A DNA stretch of 64,000 nt from positions 27,994-91,993 of the forward strand of contig JAGBKI010000056.1 in NCBI GenBank assembly GCA_017933995.1, read 5' to 3'. Made by a program: the position numbers and the translations under genes. Position 1 is the stretch's first letter, and every line of letters begins with the position of its first letter. Positions 17,001 to 25,293 of the stretch are shown here, piece after piece. The notes below the pieces were generated by a model, which searched no databases, was not told the DNA's origin, and was given only the letters and a program-made list of their open reading frames with translations. Origin of the DNA: Bacteroidaceae bacterium (GTDB lineage Bacteria; Bacteroidota; Bacteroidia; Bacteroidales; Bacteroidaceae).

Positions 17001-18052
17001 CGTTCCAAAGGATGTGATAGAGGTCTTGGATGGCGTCCGCCATGGCCTCTGCCGTATACCGGGCGAGGTAGTCTTCCCTGGCTCGCCCGCCGATCGCGAG
17101 GCGCAGTGCCGGGTTTTCCATCAACGTGTTGATGTGGGCGGCAAAAACGTCGGTGTCGAGCCGTGGCTCGATACCTTGCTCAAGGCGCACGGGGACGGCG
17201 AGGCAGTTTTCCCCGTCGCGGAACATTTCGCGCAAACCCTCTGTCCGCGTGGCTATGACGGCCTTCCCGTGCATCATCATCTCGATGGCTGCATAGCTGC
17301 ACTGTTCGTGCATACTCGGGAGAGTGCAGAACAGGCTTCCTACATACAGTTCCTGCATTTCCTCCGCCGCGACCAGCCCGAGGAATTGCACGTCCACGTC
17401 CGTATGCGCCCGGGTCAATAGGCGTTGTTCCTCGGGTGTGACGTGGCCTGCGGCCTTGACCGTCAGACTCCCGGCATACCGGGATTTGGCCACGGCCTGA
17501 AGCAGGTAGTGAAGCCCCTTGCCTTTGGAGGCGTCGCCCACAAACAGGCAGTACGGCCTTGAGGTGGCGGCGGGTGTCGTTCCGTTCGCCCTTTGGTCAG
17601 TCGCCCCGTTAGGTATGGTGATGCAAAGCGGCGGATGAAAAAGGGTGTCGAGGAAACGCCTTTTTTCATCGCAGACCGTCACGACGCAGTCCACCCCGGT
17701 GTACGCCTCTTTCTCGCCATAGACGGAAAGAATGTCGGCGGCGGTGTGCGTGCCCTCCCTCCCTTATCTTCTTGCCGACGGCCAGATATTGGGCATAGTC
17801 CCTGTCCAGTTTGTACGCCCACGGTGAGCAGTGGATGTGCGAAACGACCTTGCACTTGTACCGCCGCTTGATGAGCAAGGCCACCGGCACGAGGTTGATG
17901 GTGTGGACGTGGATGATGCGCCGCTTGTGGCTCCGCAGCAGTGGGCGGAGTATGCCGATGGCCGCCCGGGCGAAATGCTCCAGCGCCGGGGCGTCGTTTT
18001 TCGTCTTGCCTGCGAGAAGTTCCGACAACATCCGTTCGCACTGGCGTTCCAA
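16990..18052 (-). pseudogene. Family 4 glycosyltransferase, broken by a frameshift in an AGGG repeat
   Basis: Two consecutive frames together encode a GT-B glycosyltransferase. The upstream part contains RIIHVHTINLVPVALL and VVSHIHCSPWAYKL. The downstream part contains LFVGDASKGKGLHYLL and the nucleotide-binding region MHEQCSYAAIEMMMHGKAVIAT. The frames meet at a minus-strand run of three AGGG units (about 17755-17766). With two units the sequence would read KIREGTHTAADILSVYGE without interruption, so a 4-base expansion broke it. The beginning is also short: the usual first strand and Gly-rich loop are missing, and the start is a TTG. It may be a decaying gene, a phase-variable one, or a sequencing error. 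Confidence 0.75.
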
Positions 18053-18113
18053 TGTGCAGGATGCGGTGCAGTGGGCGGTCGTAGCGGCTTTTTTGCTGTT
18101 TGTAGTTTTGTCT

Positions 18114-18533
18114 TTATCCGCACTCCATCCCCTCGAAGGCGGAGATTTTTGTGCGGTGGGGGGCGGGGATGGGAACGCTTTGGCCGTCGTCGCGACGCAC
18201 GCAGACCATGACGGTGCGGCAGCGGCACAATTCCTGCCCGGTGTCGGTGCGGACGGCGCGTTGGTCGAGCGTGAAACTCTTGTTGCCGAGGCGGACGATG
18301 CTGGTCTCGACGCTCACGGCGTCGCCGTAGTGGACAGGGGCGAGGAAGTCCACGTTGATGTTTACGACGACGGGCACGATGTCGCCGTCGAACACGTCGG
18401 GGCCGAGCACACTGCGCATGTACTCCTGCTTGCCGAGGTCATAGTAGGCAAAGTAGGCGTTGTTGTTCACGTGGCCGAAACGGTCAACGTCGCTAAAGCG
18501 TATCTGGATGGGAAGGGTGTGGCGGTAGGGCAT
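18114..18533 (-). CDS. Acyl-CoA thioesterase, hot-dog fold (YbgC/FadM type)
   Basis: The 139-residue protein fits the single hot-dog fold of 4-hydroxybenzoyl-CoA thioesterase relatives. The N-terminal IRFSDVDRFGHVNNNAYFAYYDLGK is the family signature, with the Asp of SDVD at the usual catalytic position. The second half has NINVDFLAPVHYGDAVSVET. It would hydrolyse acyl-CoA or acyl-ACP in the cytoplasm; the substrate is not evident. The neighbouring glycan genes do not explain it. Confidence 0.88.
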   Translation of the reverse strand: MPYRHTLPIQIRFSDVDRFGHVNNNAYFAYYDLGKQEYMRSVLGPDVFDGDIVPVVVNINVDFLAPVHYGDAVSVETSIVRLGNKSFTLDQRAVRTDTGQELCRCRTVMVCVRRDDGQSVPIPAPHRTKISAFEGMECG

Positions 18534-18583
18534 TCTTTTATCGGTTGAATATTAAACTTTGGCCACCAGAGCTTTGGCCGATG

Positions 18584-18853
18584 TCATGCAAAATATGTTC
18601 GGGCAAGGCTGCGGATGCGCCCTTCGTCGGGAACGAACAAAAGGGTGTCCTCGTCGAGGCGGCAGAGGCTACGCAGGGCGTAGATGTCGTGCTCCTCGTC
18701 GGTGGCGCGCTGGCCTGCGGAGCGAAACAGGTGGTTGCGCGCGTCGACTATCTGCACGGCCTCGCGGCAGTAGTCGGCCTCGTCGCCGGGTGGAAGCGTG
18801 GCGCGCACATAGCTGGTCAAGGCGCTTACAAATTCTTCGGTTTCGTGTGTCAT
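18584..18853 (-). CDS. Small cytoplasmic protein of unknown function
   Basis: About 89 residues starting MTHETEEF, mostly alpha-helical and acidic by composition (EEFVSALTSYVRATLPPGDEADY, later LCRLDEDTLLFVPDEGRI). I do not recognise the family. A -7 box TACCTTTG ends only 7 bases before this ATG, so the transcript would be nearly leaderless. For that reason I prefer this start over the ATG nine bases upstream, which would overlap the promoter. Confidence 0.6.
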   Translation of the reverse strand: MTHETEEFVSALTSYVRATLPPGDEADYCREAVQIVDARNHLFRSAGQRATDEEHDIYALRSLCRLDEDTLLFVPDEGRIRSLARTYFA

Positions 18854-18859
18854 GGGGCA

Positions 18860-18867
18860 CAAAGGTA
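18860..18867 (-). promoter_or_regulatory. -7 box (TACCTTTG) abutting the 18853 start
   Basis: The minus strand reads TACCTTTG, matching TAnnTTTG, just before the start codon. This implies a leaderless or near-leaderless mRNA. Confidence 0.5.
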
Positions 18868-19042
18868 TGCAAAATTATTCCGCTGCCCGTGTCGCCCGCT
18901 GTGAAATCGCTCCCGGCGCGGGTGCTTCCATGCGCCAGTGGTGCCGCTCGCAGCGGTTTCTTGTGCGCTTGAAATGTTTGCAAAAGCCTTTGGAAAACCG
19001 CGCGCGGGCGCACAAGAACTTTTTGTTGGCTTATAAATCTGC

Positions 19043-19126
19043 AAATTAAGCCTAAGTTTTTACAAATTAAGCCTAAGTTTGGCGAAATTAAGGCTTAGTT
19101 TCTACAAATTAAGCCTAAGTTTGGAG
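19043..19126. repeat. Array 1 of four 21-bp palindromic units
   Basis: Four units of exactly 21 bases follow each other. Each is a 17-base near-palindrome of the form AAAYTAAGSCTTARTTT plus a 4-base spacer (TTAC, GGCG, CTAC; final GGAG). The array lies between divergent genes. The rest of the 18868-19354 gap shows no gene. Sister arrays of the same length are at 31083, 49634 and 60981. Confidence 0.9.
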
Positions 19127-19354
19127 ATTTTCTTGGGTTCGGAAGCGATTCCTGCGGGTTTTCTTGGGAATTCGTGGGATTTTCCGGCATCGGGCTTGGC
19201 CGCGCTTTGTGTGGCAGGCGGGTAGGGTAGGGGCGTGGTGCTTACAGGAATGCTCAGGGTTTTGGTTGTCGAATGCATTTTTGGGACAGAAACGTGCGCT
19301 ATGTGGCGGGTTATGTGTACTTTCGCCCGGTGTAACTATATAGAGACCACAGTT

Positions 19355-20239
19355 ATGAAGAACATCACCATCCGTTCAGCACGTCTCGTTGCTGAAATCA
19401 GCCCCATCGGGGCCGAAATCCAAAGTCTGCGCACCGCCGAGGGGCGTGAGTACAACTGGCAGGGCACACCGCCCTATTGGCCCGGTCGCGGTCCTGTGCT
19501 TTTCCCCGCGACGGGGGCTCCGTGGGACGGCAAGTACTACATAAACGGCGTGGCATTCGCCATGCCCAAGCACGGCTTTGTCAAGGAAAAGGCGTTCGTG
19601 GCCGAGTGTGTGGCCGAAAACAAGGCTGTCTTCACATTCCGCCCCGACGACGAGTCGAAAGCCGCGTTTCCCTTCGACTTCGTGCTTTCCGTCACTTATA
19701 CGCTGGCCGACGACGCGCTGCGCGCCGACTTCCGTGTGGACAACCCCACCGCCGCTCCGCTCCATTTCCAGATAGGCGGTCACCCGGCGCTTGCCGTGCC
19801 GGGTTTCGACGCGCTGCGCACCGTGAACGGCTATGTGCGCTTGGAGGCATCCGACCCCGCCACACCGCTTTACTTAATACGCGCGCGCGAACAGGGCTGC
19901 ATCCAGCCGGGACGCTTCCCCGTGCCAGCCGACGGGGACGGCCTCGTGCCGCTCGCCGTGTCGACGTTTGCCAACGAGGCGTTGATTTTCGAGGCGGGCC
20001 AGGTGCGCGCCATCGAACTCCTTGACCTTGACAAACAGCTTGTGGCCCGTGTGGAGAGCGACGCACCTTGTTGGCTCGTGTGGCAGATGCAGGGCGTGAA
20101 CAGCCCCTTCGTGTGCTTCGAACCTTGGTACGGACTGCCCGACAACGAGGGCGAGCCGCGCGAACTGGCGCAGCGGCCCTATGCACAATGCGCCCCCGCT
20201 GGCGGCTCATGGCACGGCGGATTTACCATCCGCATTTAA
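19355..20239 (+). CDS. Aldose 1-epimerase family protein
   Basis: The protein (294 residues from the chosen ATG) belongs to the galactose-mutarotase-like beta-sandwich superfamily, closest to the LACX/YihR-type group. Landmarks are AEISPIGAEIQSLRTAEGREYNWQG, the conserved PKHGFVKEKAF and FQIGGHPALAVP, which hold His residues at the expected active-site positions, and the late CFEPWYGLPD. It would interconvert sugar anomers. The longer open frame upstream was rejected because the protein then starts with a non-family stretch. The gene is isolated, between array 1 and the ssrA repeat array. Confidence 0.85.
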   Translation: MKNITIRSARLVAEISPIGAEIQSLRTAEGREYNWQGTPPYWPGRGPVLFPATGAPWDGKYYINGVAFAMPKHGFVKEKAFVAECVAENKAVFTFRPDDESKAAFPFDFVLSVTYTLADDALRADFRVDNPTAAPLHFQIGGHPALAVPGFDALRTVNGYVRLEASDPATPLYLIRAREQGCIQPGRFPVPADGDGLVPLAVSTFANEALIFEAGQVRAIELLDLDKQLVARVESDAPCWLVWQMQGVNSPFVCFEPWYGLPDNEGEPRELAQRPYAQCAPAGGSWHGGFTIRI

Positions 20240-20301
20240 GAAAAATGGTGCAAGGCGGGTGCGTATGACTATAAAAACGTTGTTTTTCTTTCTTGTACAC
20301 T

Positions 20302-20664
20302 CGCCTTGCACTATCTTTGCTTCGCGAAGATAGGCTGCGGCTCGGCAGTGAAAACGAAAGAACTACGTTTTTTCCTTTTCACTACTCTCGCCTTGCACTA
20401 TCTTTGCTTGCGCTATGATAGGCTGCGGCTCGGCCTAAGTTGAAAAAAGCGTTGCTTTTTCCTCTTTAGGCTCTCGCCTTGCACTATCTTTGCTTCGCGA
20501 AGATAGGCTGCGGCTCGGCAGTGAAAACGAAAGAACTATGTTTTTTCCTTTTCACTACTCTCGCCTTGCACTATCTTTGCTTGCGCTATGATAGGCTGCG
20601 GCTCGGCCTAAATTGAAAAAAGCGTTGCTTTTTCCTCTTTAGGCTCTCGCCTTGCACTATCTTT
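20302..20664. repeat. Tandem 173-bp promoter-bearing repeat array upstream of ssrA
   Basis: A conserved core (CGCCTTGCACTATCTTTGC, then TTCGCGAAGATAGGCTGCGGCTCGGC) begins at 20302, 20389, 20475 and 20648. Half-units of 86-87 bases alternate between two variable hairpins (AGTGAAAA...TTTTCACT and GCCTAA...TTTAGGC). The two full 173-bp copies are almost identical. Each core carries TATCTTTG, a -7 promoter match, and the last core is the tmRNA promoter itself. The bases at 20240-20301 carry nothing else that I can name. Confidence 0.85.
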
Positions 20665-20665
20665 G
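20658..20665 (+). promoter_or_regulatory. -7 box (TATCTTTG) of ssrA
   Basis: TATCTTTG lies 11 bases before the mature 5' end of tmRNA and is the final copy of the element repeated in the upstream array. Confidence 0.65.
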
Positions 20666-20675
20666 CACCACTTTC

Positions 20676-21075
20676 GGGGCTGAACGGATTTGACAGCGGA
20701 AGAAAGGGTGTGGTAAGCACGCAGTGCGCCGTGGGTGGGCACTATAATCTCGGCCCTCGAAAATTAATTGGCGAAAACACTTACGCTCTCGCTGCTTGAA
20801 CTGAAGTACAGTAGGTTCGCTTAATCCTCGCTCCAGGAGCGGGGACGGGACATCGCCCGAAGTAGCCGTTTTTCCCGAGGCGACTTCAACGCGGCGGTGC
20901 AGCAAAATCGGGAATAGCCACGCGGGGCCTCGCCCGTAGGGTGAAAATTCAAGAGGATAAGGCGTTGGCGCGGTGGCTGCGGTCTTGCCGACGCACGAAA
21001 ACCCAAACGCAGCTAAGCGTGTAGAAAGCTCATCGGTTCTCCGTTTGGACGAGGGTTCAATCCCCTCCAGCTCCA
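20676..21075 (+). ncRNA. ssrA: Transfer-messenger RNA (tmRNA)
   Basis: tmRNA rescues stalled ribosomes and adds a degradation tag. The 5' end GGGGCTGAACGGATTTGACAG and the 3' end GAGGGTTCAATCCCCTCCAGCTCCA form the tRNA-like domain. Their acceptor strands pair (GGGGCTG with CAGCTCC), and the T-loop TTCAATC is present. The tag frame at 20770-20799 reads GENTYALAA followed by TGA, a typical Bacteroidales tag. The terminal CCA is not encoded: A21075 is followed by CTT. Length is about 400 nt. A strong terminator follows at 21106. Confidence 0.97.
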
Positions 21076-21105
21076 CTTTTTCCCCGTGTGGGGACTACAA
21101 AAGAC

Positions 21106-21172
21106 GACGGGTGACAAACTGTGTGGCCGCTTACGGAAGCGGGCCGAAACAACTTGTCACCCGTCTTTTTTT
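21106..21172 (+). terminator. Terminator of ssrA
   Basis: GACGGGTGACAA (21106-21117) pairs perfectly with TTGTCACCCGTC (21154-21165) and is followed by seven Ts. The remaining bases to the next gene at 21384 show nothing further. Confidence 0.85.
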
Positions 21173-21383
21173 GTGTCTGTTCGCCAAAACTTCTGACCCG
21201 ATAAACCGACGCTATGACGCTTTCTTGCGCAAGACGAATACGACTGAAAAAGTAATCCCCTCTTTGCACAAAACGCACGAGTTACCTGTCCTTACTGCAT
21301 ATTCCGAAGGAAACAGAAACTTTTAGCGGACACCAATATTTTTTTATCTGTCTGCCAAAATTGCTGGGGCGTTTCGGTTCCGC

Positions 21384-22823
21384 TCACCCCTTCCTGATGA
21401 ACTTCCACAGTTCGTTCACGATTTGCGCGCCCAGCAGGCGCAGCGTGCCGAAGTAGAGCGCGCAGACAGCTGTCACGCGCAGGCCCAGGCGCAGCCACAG
21501 TGAGGCGACACCCACCGTGGCGTAGCACACGCCCGCCACCAGTGCGGCGGCGAGCAGCAGGAAGGGCGCCACGTCGCGCAGCAGGTCGGCCAGTCGCAGA
21601 CCGATGAGGCGCCGCCCGGCGAAGTGCCACAGGAAGAACCACACCGCATTGAGCGTGGCGTAGACGGCCACCATCGTCTCCATACCCCAGTGCGCCGTGG
21701 CCAGCACGCTGCCAATCTGCACCGCGATGAGGCTCACGTTCATGCGCATAAACAGGCCGCTGCGCCCCGCCGCCACCGCCATTTGCTGGAATAGGAACTG
21801 CAGCGGTACGAACGCCCCGCCCACGCACAGCCACCGCAGCAGCGGCACGCAGGGCAGCCACTGCGGTCCGATGGTCACGAGGATGAACTCCTCGGCCACG
21901 CCCGCCAGCCCGAACATGGCCGGGAACGTGAGCAGCGACGTGAAGCGCAGCAGTTTGCGGAACGCCCGCAGCCGTCCGGCGTTGTCGTCGCGTATGATGG
22001 CCAGCACGGGCTGCGCCACGGGACTGAGCGTGTCGCGCACGACGCTCGTGGCCATCGTGTTCCACTTGTTGGCCTGCGTGAAGTGGCCCACAAGGTGCAT
22101 CTGCCCGGCAAACATCTTGCCGAAAACGAGGGAAAGGATGTTGCCCGACACGGCGTTGACCACCGACGTGACGAGCATCTTGCTGCCGAAGCCGAACATG
22201 CGGCGCACGGGGCGCAGGTCTATCCGCGCCATCGGCAGCCACGGCACGTAGAAGAAGCGGCCAAGGAAGAAGACGCTGACGTAGGTGAGCTGCTGCCACG
22301 CCAGGCTCCAGTAACTGTAGCCCGAATAGGCCAGCGTCACGCCCACCGCTCCGCTGCACAACAGCGCGGCCACGCCCAGCACGGCCTTTTCCTTGTTCAT
22401 CAGTTCGCGGAACATGTATGCCGAAAAGGGCGTACCCACGCCCGCCACAACGAACGAGACGAAAACAAGGCGCGACAGCGCGGTCAGTTCGGGCTTGCCG
22501 AAGAAGTCGGCCAGCAGGGGGGCGCAGGCAAAGAGCGCGGCATAGAGCGTCAGCCCCACGAACGTCGAGAACCAGAAGACGGAACTGTAGTCCTCGCGGC
22601 GCGCCGTCTTGAGGTTGGTCAGCGCGGCGATGAACCCGCTTTCCTGCAAGGCCACGGCCACGGCGTTGAACACCGTCAGCACACCCACCATCCCGTAGTC
22701 GCCCGGCGTGAGGCGGCGTGCCAGCACGATGCCGAACGCCAGGTTCAGCACCTGCGTTGCCACGCTGGCCAGCCCACTCCAGGCCAGGCTCCGCGCCGTC
22801 CGTTGTTTGAGGCTCTCTGCCAT
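21384..22823 (-). CDS. Lipopolysaccharide/polysaccharide flippase (Wzx-like)
   Basis: The 479-residue protein has about twelve to fourteen hydrophobic segments and begins with the amphipathic MAESLKQRTARSLAWSGLASVATQ, then LAFGIVLARRLTPGDYGMVG. The latter is the hallmark of the polysaccharide-export branch of the MOP superfamily. It would flip undecaprenyl-linked oligosaccharide across the inner membrane. Its promoter lies at the end of a three-copy repeat array: the -7 box TACCTTTG ends nine bases from the ATG, so the mRNA should have almost no leader. The scattered glycosyltransferases nearby are plausible partners. Confidence 0.9.
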   Translation of the reverse strand: MAESLKQRTARSLAWSGLASVATQVLNLAFGIVLARRLTPGDYGMVGVLTVFNAVAVALQESGFIAALTNLKTARREDYSSVFWFSTFVGLTLYAALFACAPLLADFFGKPELTALSRLVFVSFVVAGVGTPFSAYMFRELMNKEKAVLGVAALLCSGAVGVTLAYSGYSYWSLAWQQLTYVSVFFLGRFFYVPWLPMARIDLRPVRRMFGFGSKMLVTSVVNAVSGNILSLVFGKMFAGQMHLVGHFTQANKWNTMATSVVRDTLSPVAQPVLAIIRDDNAGRLRAFRKLLRFTSLLTFPAMFGLAGVAEEFILVTIGPQWLPCVPLLRWLCVGGAFVPLQFLFQQMAVAAGRSGLFMRMNVSLIAVQIGSVLATAHWGMETMVAVYATLNAVWFFLWHFAGRRLIGLRLADLLRDVAPFLLLAAALVAGVCYATVGVASLWLRLGLRVTAVCALYFGTLRLLGAQIVNELWKFIRKG

Positions 22824-22831
22824 TGCGGGGG

Positions 22832-22839
22832 CAAAGGTA
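22832..22839 (-). promoter_or_regulatory. -7 box (TACCTTTG) of the flippase gene
   Basis: The minus strand reads CGCCTTGCACTACCTTTGC, nearly the same as the ssrA promoter core. It lies at the gene-proximal end of the 22839-23089 array. Confidence 0.55.
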
Positions 22840-23089
22840 GTGCAAGGCGAGCGCAGCGGAAAGGAAAACCCCCGTTTTCCTTTCCAGCAGCCGAGCCGCC
22901 GCCTACCTTCGCGAAGCAGAGGAGTGCAAGGCGAGCGCAGCGGAAAGGACCCCCCGTTTTCCTTTCCAGCAGCCGAGCCGCCGCCTACCTTCGCGAAGCA
23001 AAGGAGTGCAAGGCGAGCGCAGCGGAAAGGAAAACCCCCGTTTTCCTTTCCAGCAGCCGAGCCGCCATCTACCTTCGCGAAGCAAAGGC
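22839..23089. repeat. Three-copy promoter-bearing repeat array upstream of wzx
   Basis: Units of 82-84 bases start at about 22839, 22923 and 23005. Each has TGCAAGGCGAGCGCAGC, a hairpin GGAAAGGAAAAC...GTTTTCCTTTCC, then AGCCGAGCCGCC and TACCTTCGCGAAGC. Reverse-complemented, the conserved parts match the cores of the ssrA array at 20302-20664, so both arrays belong to one family with exchangeable hairpins. Confidence 0.85.
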
Positions 23090-23149
23090 AGGAAAAACAG
23101 GCGCAGCCTTTGTCGCCAGCGCTCGTTTTTCCTATTTTTGCCCTGCAAA

Positions 23150-23439
23150 CAGCTTTGCCCGTCCTAAAGCAGGAACCGGCAAAGGCTGTAGGCCGAACAT
23201 ATTTATAAGGCGTTTACTACGACGCTTTGTCCCGTCCGCTTGAACTTCGCACCTTCAACTTCTGTCGGGGACAAGGCCACGGTGGATGCCCCTATACAGT
23301 ATAGCGTCTGACTCCAGCCTGCGACCAGCGCGGGGGAAAGTGCGTGGTATTGGCGTGGGTACATCGTTGTCCGTTCCGACAGAGAGGCTGTGCGAAGGCC
23401 TAAGCGGTGGAGCGGGAATGAAGCTCCCACGTCTTTTTT
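23150..23439 (+). ncRNA. Predicted structured RNA, copy A
   Basis: A -7 box TATTTTTG at 23133-23140 precedes, and a terminator hairpin (GTGGAGC pairing with GCTCCCAC) followed by six Ts closes the region. Internal stems include CAGCTTTGCC with GGCAAAGGCTG and TTGTCCCG with CGGGGACAA. Copy B at 25294 shares blocks such as GGCGTTTACTnCGACGCTTTG and GACAAGGCnACGGTnGATG, the same order of stems and the same terminator. No convincing reading frame exists. It could be an independent RNA or a leader of the GT90 gene that starts 73 bases later. Confidence 0.6.
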
Positions 23440-23512
23440 AGTGTTTTGGGGAGGCATCGCTCCCTTGTCTGTTTCCCTTGACGCTGTATCCACCGCAACC
23501 GAACTTCGCAAG

Positions 23513-24520
23513 ATGTCTGATTCTATCTTCTACAAAATCCGCTCAGGCAAGAACAGCAAGCTGCTGTATTTCACCCGAAACTATTTGAGGCAGTTGGTTC
23601 CCCGCCCGTTCTATACCCACAGGCTTCAGCAGGTGCTTCGCGCTGTAGAGGAGCGTCCCGACAAGGCGTACATCTATAGCCGTGCCAATTATTACTGCCG
23701 CCTTCCTATTGGCACGCCCCTGCCTCCTGAGGCGGACGGGATCGGGAAACTGAGGTTGGGAAGCCAGAAGGTTTATTACTTCGATGCGCAGGAAGTGTTG
23801 CGTTGGTTCCCGCCAGCGTTGCGCTGGGCCTATCTGCCCGGCGACGTGGACTTTATACCCGACAGCCCAGCCGTGAGCAAGTCGCGCCCCATTGCTTCCG
23901 ACGGACGGAACGCCAACGCCACAATCCTCAAACTGGACAAGGTGCGTCATTTCATCTTTCTCCGCGACGGCAAGGCGTTTTCCGAAAAGGCAGACAAGGC
24001 CGTTTTTCTTGGAAAAGTCAATGGCAAAGCGGCGCGCCAAGACTTCCTGCGCAAGTACTTCGGCCATCCGAGGGTCGTGGCGGGGTGTGTGGACAGCGAT
24101 CCCTCAATCCCGCCAGAATGGATGTGCCCCAAAATGACGCTGTACAGCCATTTCGACTACAAGTTCATACTTGCGCTTGAAGGCAACGACGTGGCCAGCA
24201 ATCTCAAGTGGGTGATGTGGTCGAACAGTCTGGCCGTAATGCCGCGTCCCACGTGTGAAACGTGGTTCATGGAGGGGCGGCTCATTCCTAACGTCCATTA
24301 CGTCGAAATCCGGCCCGACTTCAGCGACCTTGTGGAACGTATGGACTACTACACGTCCCATCCCGATGAGGCGCAGGCAATTATAAACAATGCGCATCGG
24401 TATTGTGCGCAATTTATGGACAAAAAGCGGGAAACGCTTATCGGCCTCCTGACGATGCAACGCTATTTTGCTGCTACAGGACAGCTTCCCGTCGAACCCT
24501 GGATGCTACAGCGCGTATAG
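23513..24520 (+). CDS. Family 90 glycosyltransferase (CAP10/LpsA-like)
   Basis: The 335-residue protein has the CAP10-type signature SHFDYKFILALEGNDVASN, then WVMWSNSLAVMPRP, ETWFMEGRLIPNVHYVEI and RMDYYTSHPDEAQAI. This matches GT90 enzymes that add xylose, glucose or other sugars to lipopolysaccharide or capsule. The first 40 codons of the longer open frame lie in the terminator region of the structured RNA, so I start at MSDSIFYK. No membrane segment is seen. The neighbouring flippase and truncated acyltransferase fit a surface-glycan role. Confidence 0.88.
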   Translation: MSDSIFYKIRSGKNSKLLYFTRNYLRQLVPRPFYTHRLQQVLRAVEERPDKAYIYSRANYYCRLPIGTPLPPEADGIGKLRLGSQKVYYFDAQEVLRWFPPALRWAYLPGDVDFIPDSPAVSKSRPIASDGRNANATILKLDKVRHFIFLRDGKAFSEKADKAVFLGKVNGKAARQDFLRKYFGHPRVVAGCVDSDPSIPPEWMCPKMTLYSHFDYKFILALEGNDVASNLKWVMWSNSLAVMPRPTCETWFMEGRLIPNVHYVEIRPDFSDLVERMDYYTSHPDEAQAIINNAHRYCAQFMDKKRETLIGLLTMQRYFAATGQLPVEPWMLQRV

Positions 24521-24676
24521 GCGTGAGGAGAGTGGAACGGCGTGTGGCGTGCGTGGGATTCTGGTCTTGCCTTCTGTCGGCTGCAAGATAGTCCCGGAAG
24601 CGGGGAAGCAAGCAGGTGAGCCTCCCTTCATTCGGAATAGGCGAGGCCGGAACGCCCCTTTCTATGTATAAAGTGC

Positions 24677-24684
24677 TATTTTTG
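24677..24684 (+). promoter_or_regulatory. -7 box (TATTTTTG) upstream of the acyltransferase fragment
   Basis: TATTTTTG matches TAnnTTTG about 98 bases before the ATG at 24782. The rest of the 24521-24781 gap shows no gene. Confidence 0.45.
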
Positions 24685-24781
24685 CACCGCCCGTCGGGCG
24701 AAACGGCCTGCACAAATAGGCGTTTATTAAAACGGCCTGAACTTCGCAGTGCTTTTCCGCCCACTCCGTATTATATATATT

Positions 24782-25237
24782 ATGTATCAGCCTTTACCCT
24801 CCACCTCTCGCCCGCGCATCGTGTGGATTGACACGGTGCGGCTCGTAGCCTTCCTGATGCTCGTGTGCTGCCACTGCGGCGATTCGTTCAACTTCTGCCC
24901 TTTCCCTACGCCGCAGTTAGAGCAAATCAAACTGTGGGGTGCCGTGTGGGGTTCCGCCGTCCGGCCCTGCGTGCCGCTGTTCGTGATGATGACCGGTGCG
25001 CTACTGCTGCCCGTCAGGCAGGCCGCCGTGCCGTTCTGCAAGAAACGTATCGGGCGCGTGCTGTGGCCGTTCCTCATCTGGTCCGCCGTCTACGCCCTGT
25101 TCCCCTGGCTCACGGGTGTGGCGGGCCTCGACGCTGACGTGATTCAAGCCGTGTTCCCCTACAACGGCGACGCCGTCGGCTCGCAGGCGTGGGCCACGTC
25201 GGCGGCCTACCTGGCACTACGAAGCCGTTTTTATTGA
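24782..25237 (+). pseudogene. Acyltransferase family 3, N-terminal fragment
   Basis: The 151 codons match the start of membrane O-acyltransferases of the OafA/AT3 type: RIVWIDTVRLVAFLMLVCCH with the conserved His, then VPLFVMMTGALLLPV and RIGRVLWPFLIWSAVYALF. Family members have about 330-380 residues and ten membrane segments. Here the frame stops after about four segments, at AAYLALRSRFY, and is followed within 60 bases by the promoter of structured RNA copy B. The 3' part has therefore been lost, perhaps when that element arrived. A functional short product is unlikely. Confidence 0.75.
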
Positions 25238-25293
25238 ATTTCTGCGCATTCCCTTTGCCGCCAGCAGGGAATGCGCTATTTTTGCAGCGTCTC

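Noticed and set aside
19043-19126. CRISPR or iteron origin at the 21-bp arrays
   Set aside because: Spacers are only 4 bases, the number is always four, and no replication initiator or cas gene lies beside any of the four loci.
20302-20664. CRISPR array
   Set aside because: The repeats are promoter cores with alternating hairpins, the two 173-bp copies are almost identical including the 'spacers', and no cas genes are near.
23203-23511. Minus-strand frames inside the two structured RNA elements
   Set aside because: The two copies do not keep a common frame with synonymous changes; stems and terminators on the plus strand explain the conservation better.
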